DNA from: Dichomitus squalens LYAD-421 SS1
Lineage: Eukaryota > Basidiomycota > Agaricomycetes > Polyporales > Polyporaceae
Reading direction: 5' to 3'
DNA: 47,086 bases
NCBI RefSeq assembly: GCF_000275845.1
Contig: NW_006766919.1
Location: 225,873 to 272,958 of the forward strand
Under the pieces are notes generated by a model. That model was not told the DNA's origin and searched no databases. It saw only the letters and a program-made list of their open reading frames with translations. Below are positions 46,602 through 47,086 of the stretch, in pieces (the stretch's first letter is position 1; every line of letters begins with the position of its first letter). A program made the position numbers and the translations under genes.

Positions 46602-46840
46602 AATGTCATGGTCTTGAATCTGAACTTGGGCCAAGACCACGGTCTTAGAGCCAAGACCACGGTCTTAGAGCCAAGACCATGGTCTTAGCCTCAAGTCTGC
46701 AGTCTTGGTGGTCTTGAGGTCAAGACCATGAACTTGGAGCCAAGACCGTGAACTTGGAGCCAAGACCGTGAACTTGGAGCCAAGACCATGGACTTGGCTC
46801 TAAGACCGCGGTCTTAGAGTGAAGACTATTGTCTTTAAGT
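46602..46840. repeat. 20-bp tandem repeat with palindromic AAGACC-GGTCTT core
   Basis: About ten imperfect 20-bp units, for example CCAAGACCACGGTCTTAGAG at 46631 and again at 46651, then variants with CATG, CGTG or GCGG centres and a GAACTTGGAG half. Most cores are self-complementary (AAGACCATGGTCTT). It lies in the intron after NLR-D exon 4. Confidence 0.85.
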
Positions 46841-47086
46841 GCTTAAGCAACTTAGAGTTAAGGGTCAACTTGTCTAAATCAATATAAGAGTATCTAGATC
46901 ATATAAGGATATGGTCTAGTAATGATCTTATAAACTGCATAATTGTGTATATGTTTAAGATAAGAATGGTCATGAGACCTACTATAGTGTTCAATGCTTA
47001 AAGACCATGTTACTTCCATTATAGCACTACAATATTAGAATGACAACCCTACATATGCTATTGCAGGGTACAGTAGTGATCAATAG
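46841..47086. other. AT-rich tract at the right edge
   Basis: Clearly more AT-rich than the rest of the window, with no coding frame. Together with the palindromic repeat it looks like inserted or heterochromatic DNA inside the NLR-D intron; it continues past the edge. Confidence 0.5.

Noticed and set aside
46602..46840. CRISPR-like array
   Set aside because: Eukaryotic context, no unique spacers between units, units are contiguous 20-bp palindromic repeats.

Overview
This window is nuclear DNA from a filamentous basidiomycete, most likely a wood-decay Agaricomycete (Polyporales-like; the exact species is not readable from the sequence). The reasons are gene-dense GC-rich DNA, many 45-70 bp GT-AG introns, secreted GH18 chitinases split into many small exons, and STAND/NLR-like proteins of the type NACHT plus WD40 repeats with the C-terminal extension common in Agaricomycetes. 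All gene models below were built by hand from reading frames, splice signals and comparison between paralogues inside the window.

Left third (1-14.6 kb), mostly single-copy genes: a partial unknown serine-rich protein at the left edge (minus strand), a weak remnant of a membrane-protein gene (1.4-1.6 kb), a complete sulfite oxidase-type molybdenum enzyme (2.25-3.54 kb), two tandem class III GH18 chitinases (4.70-6.49 kb without, 7.70-9.66 kb with a chitin-binding module), and a complete coiled-coil protein of unknown function, here called protein X (11.1-13.4 kb, minus strand).

Right two thirds (14.6-47.1 kb): an accessory cluster of four NLR-like units. NLR-A (minus, 17.0-22.0 kb) and NLR-B (plus, 26.15-31.17 kb) look intact. 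NLR-C (plus, 34.3-39.9 kb) is split by a solo LTR with a perfect 5-bp target duplication. NLR-D (plus, from 45.4 kb) carries an insertion in exon 1 and runs into a palindromic tandem repeat and AT-rich DNA at the right edge. Each intact-length NLR encodes a short basic N-terminus, a helical domain resembling the fungal Goodbye-type N-terminal domain, a NACHT NTPase, fourteen WD40 repeats and a separately encoded C-terminal cap of about 80 residues.

Between the NLRs lie six decayed copies of gene X, always tail-to-tail or head-to-head with an NLR. The cluster therefore grew by duplication of an X-NLR pair: X2-A-X3a and X4-C-X5 form a roughly 9-kb inverted duplication, and X3b-B and X6-D are a second pair of related units. 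A further footprint of a lost NLR lies at 42.5-43.2 kb. Young insertions (573-bp solo LTR, 176-bp LTR-like element, TA-flanked MITE), each with an empty paralogous site, show that the cluster is still being remodelled. The likely role of the NLRs is intracellular recognition of non-self, by analogy with fungal STAND proteins such as HET-E/HET-D; this is inference.
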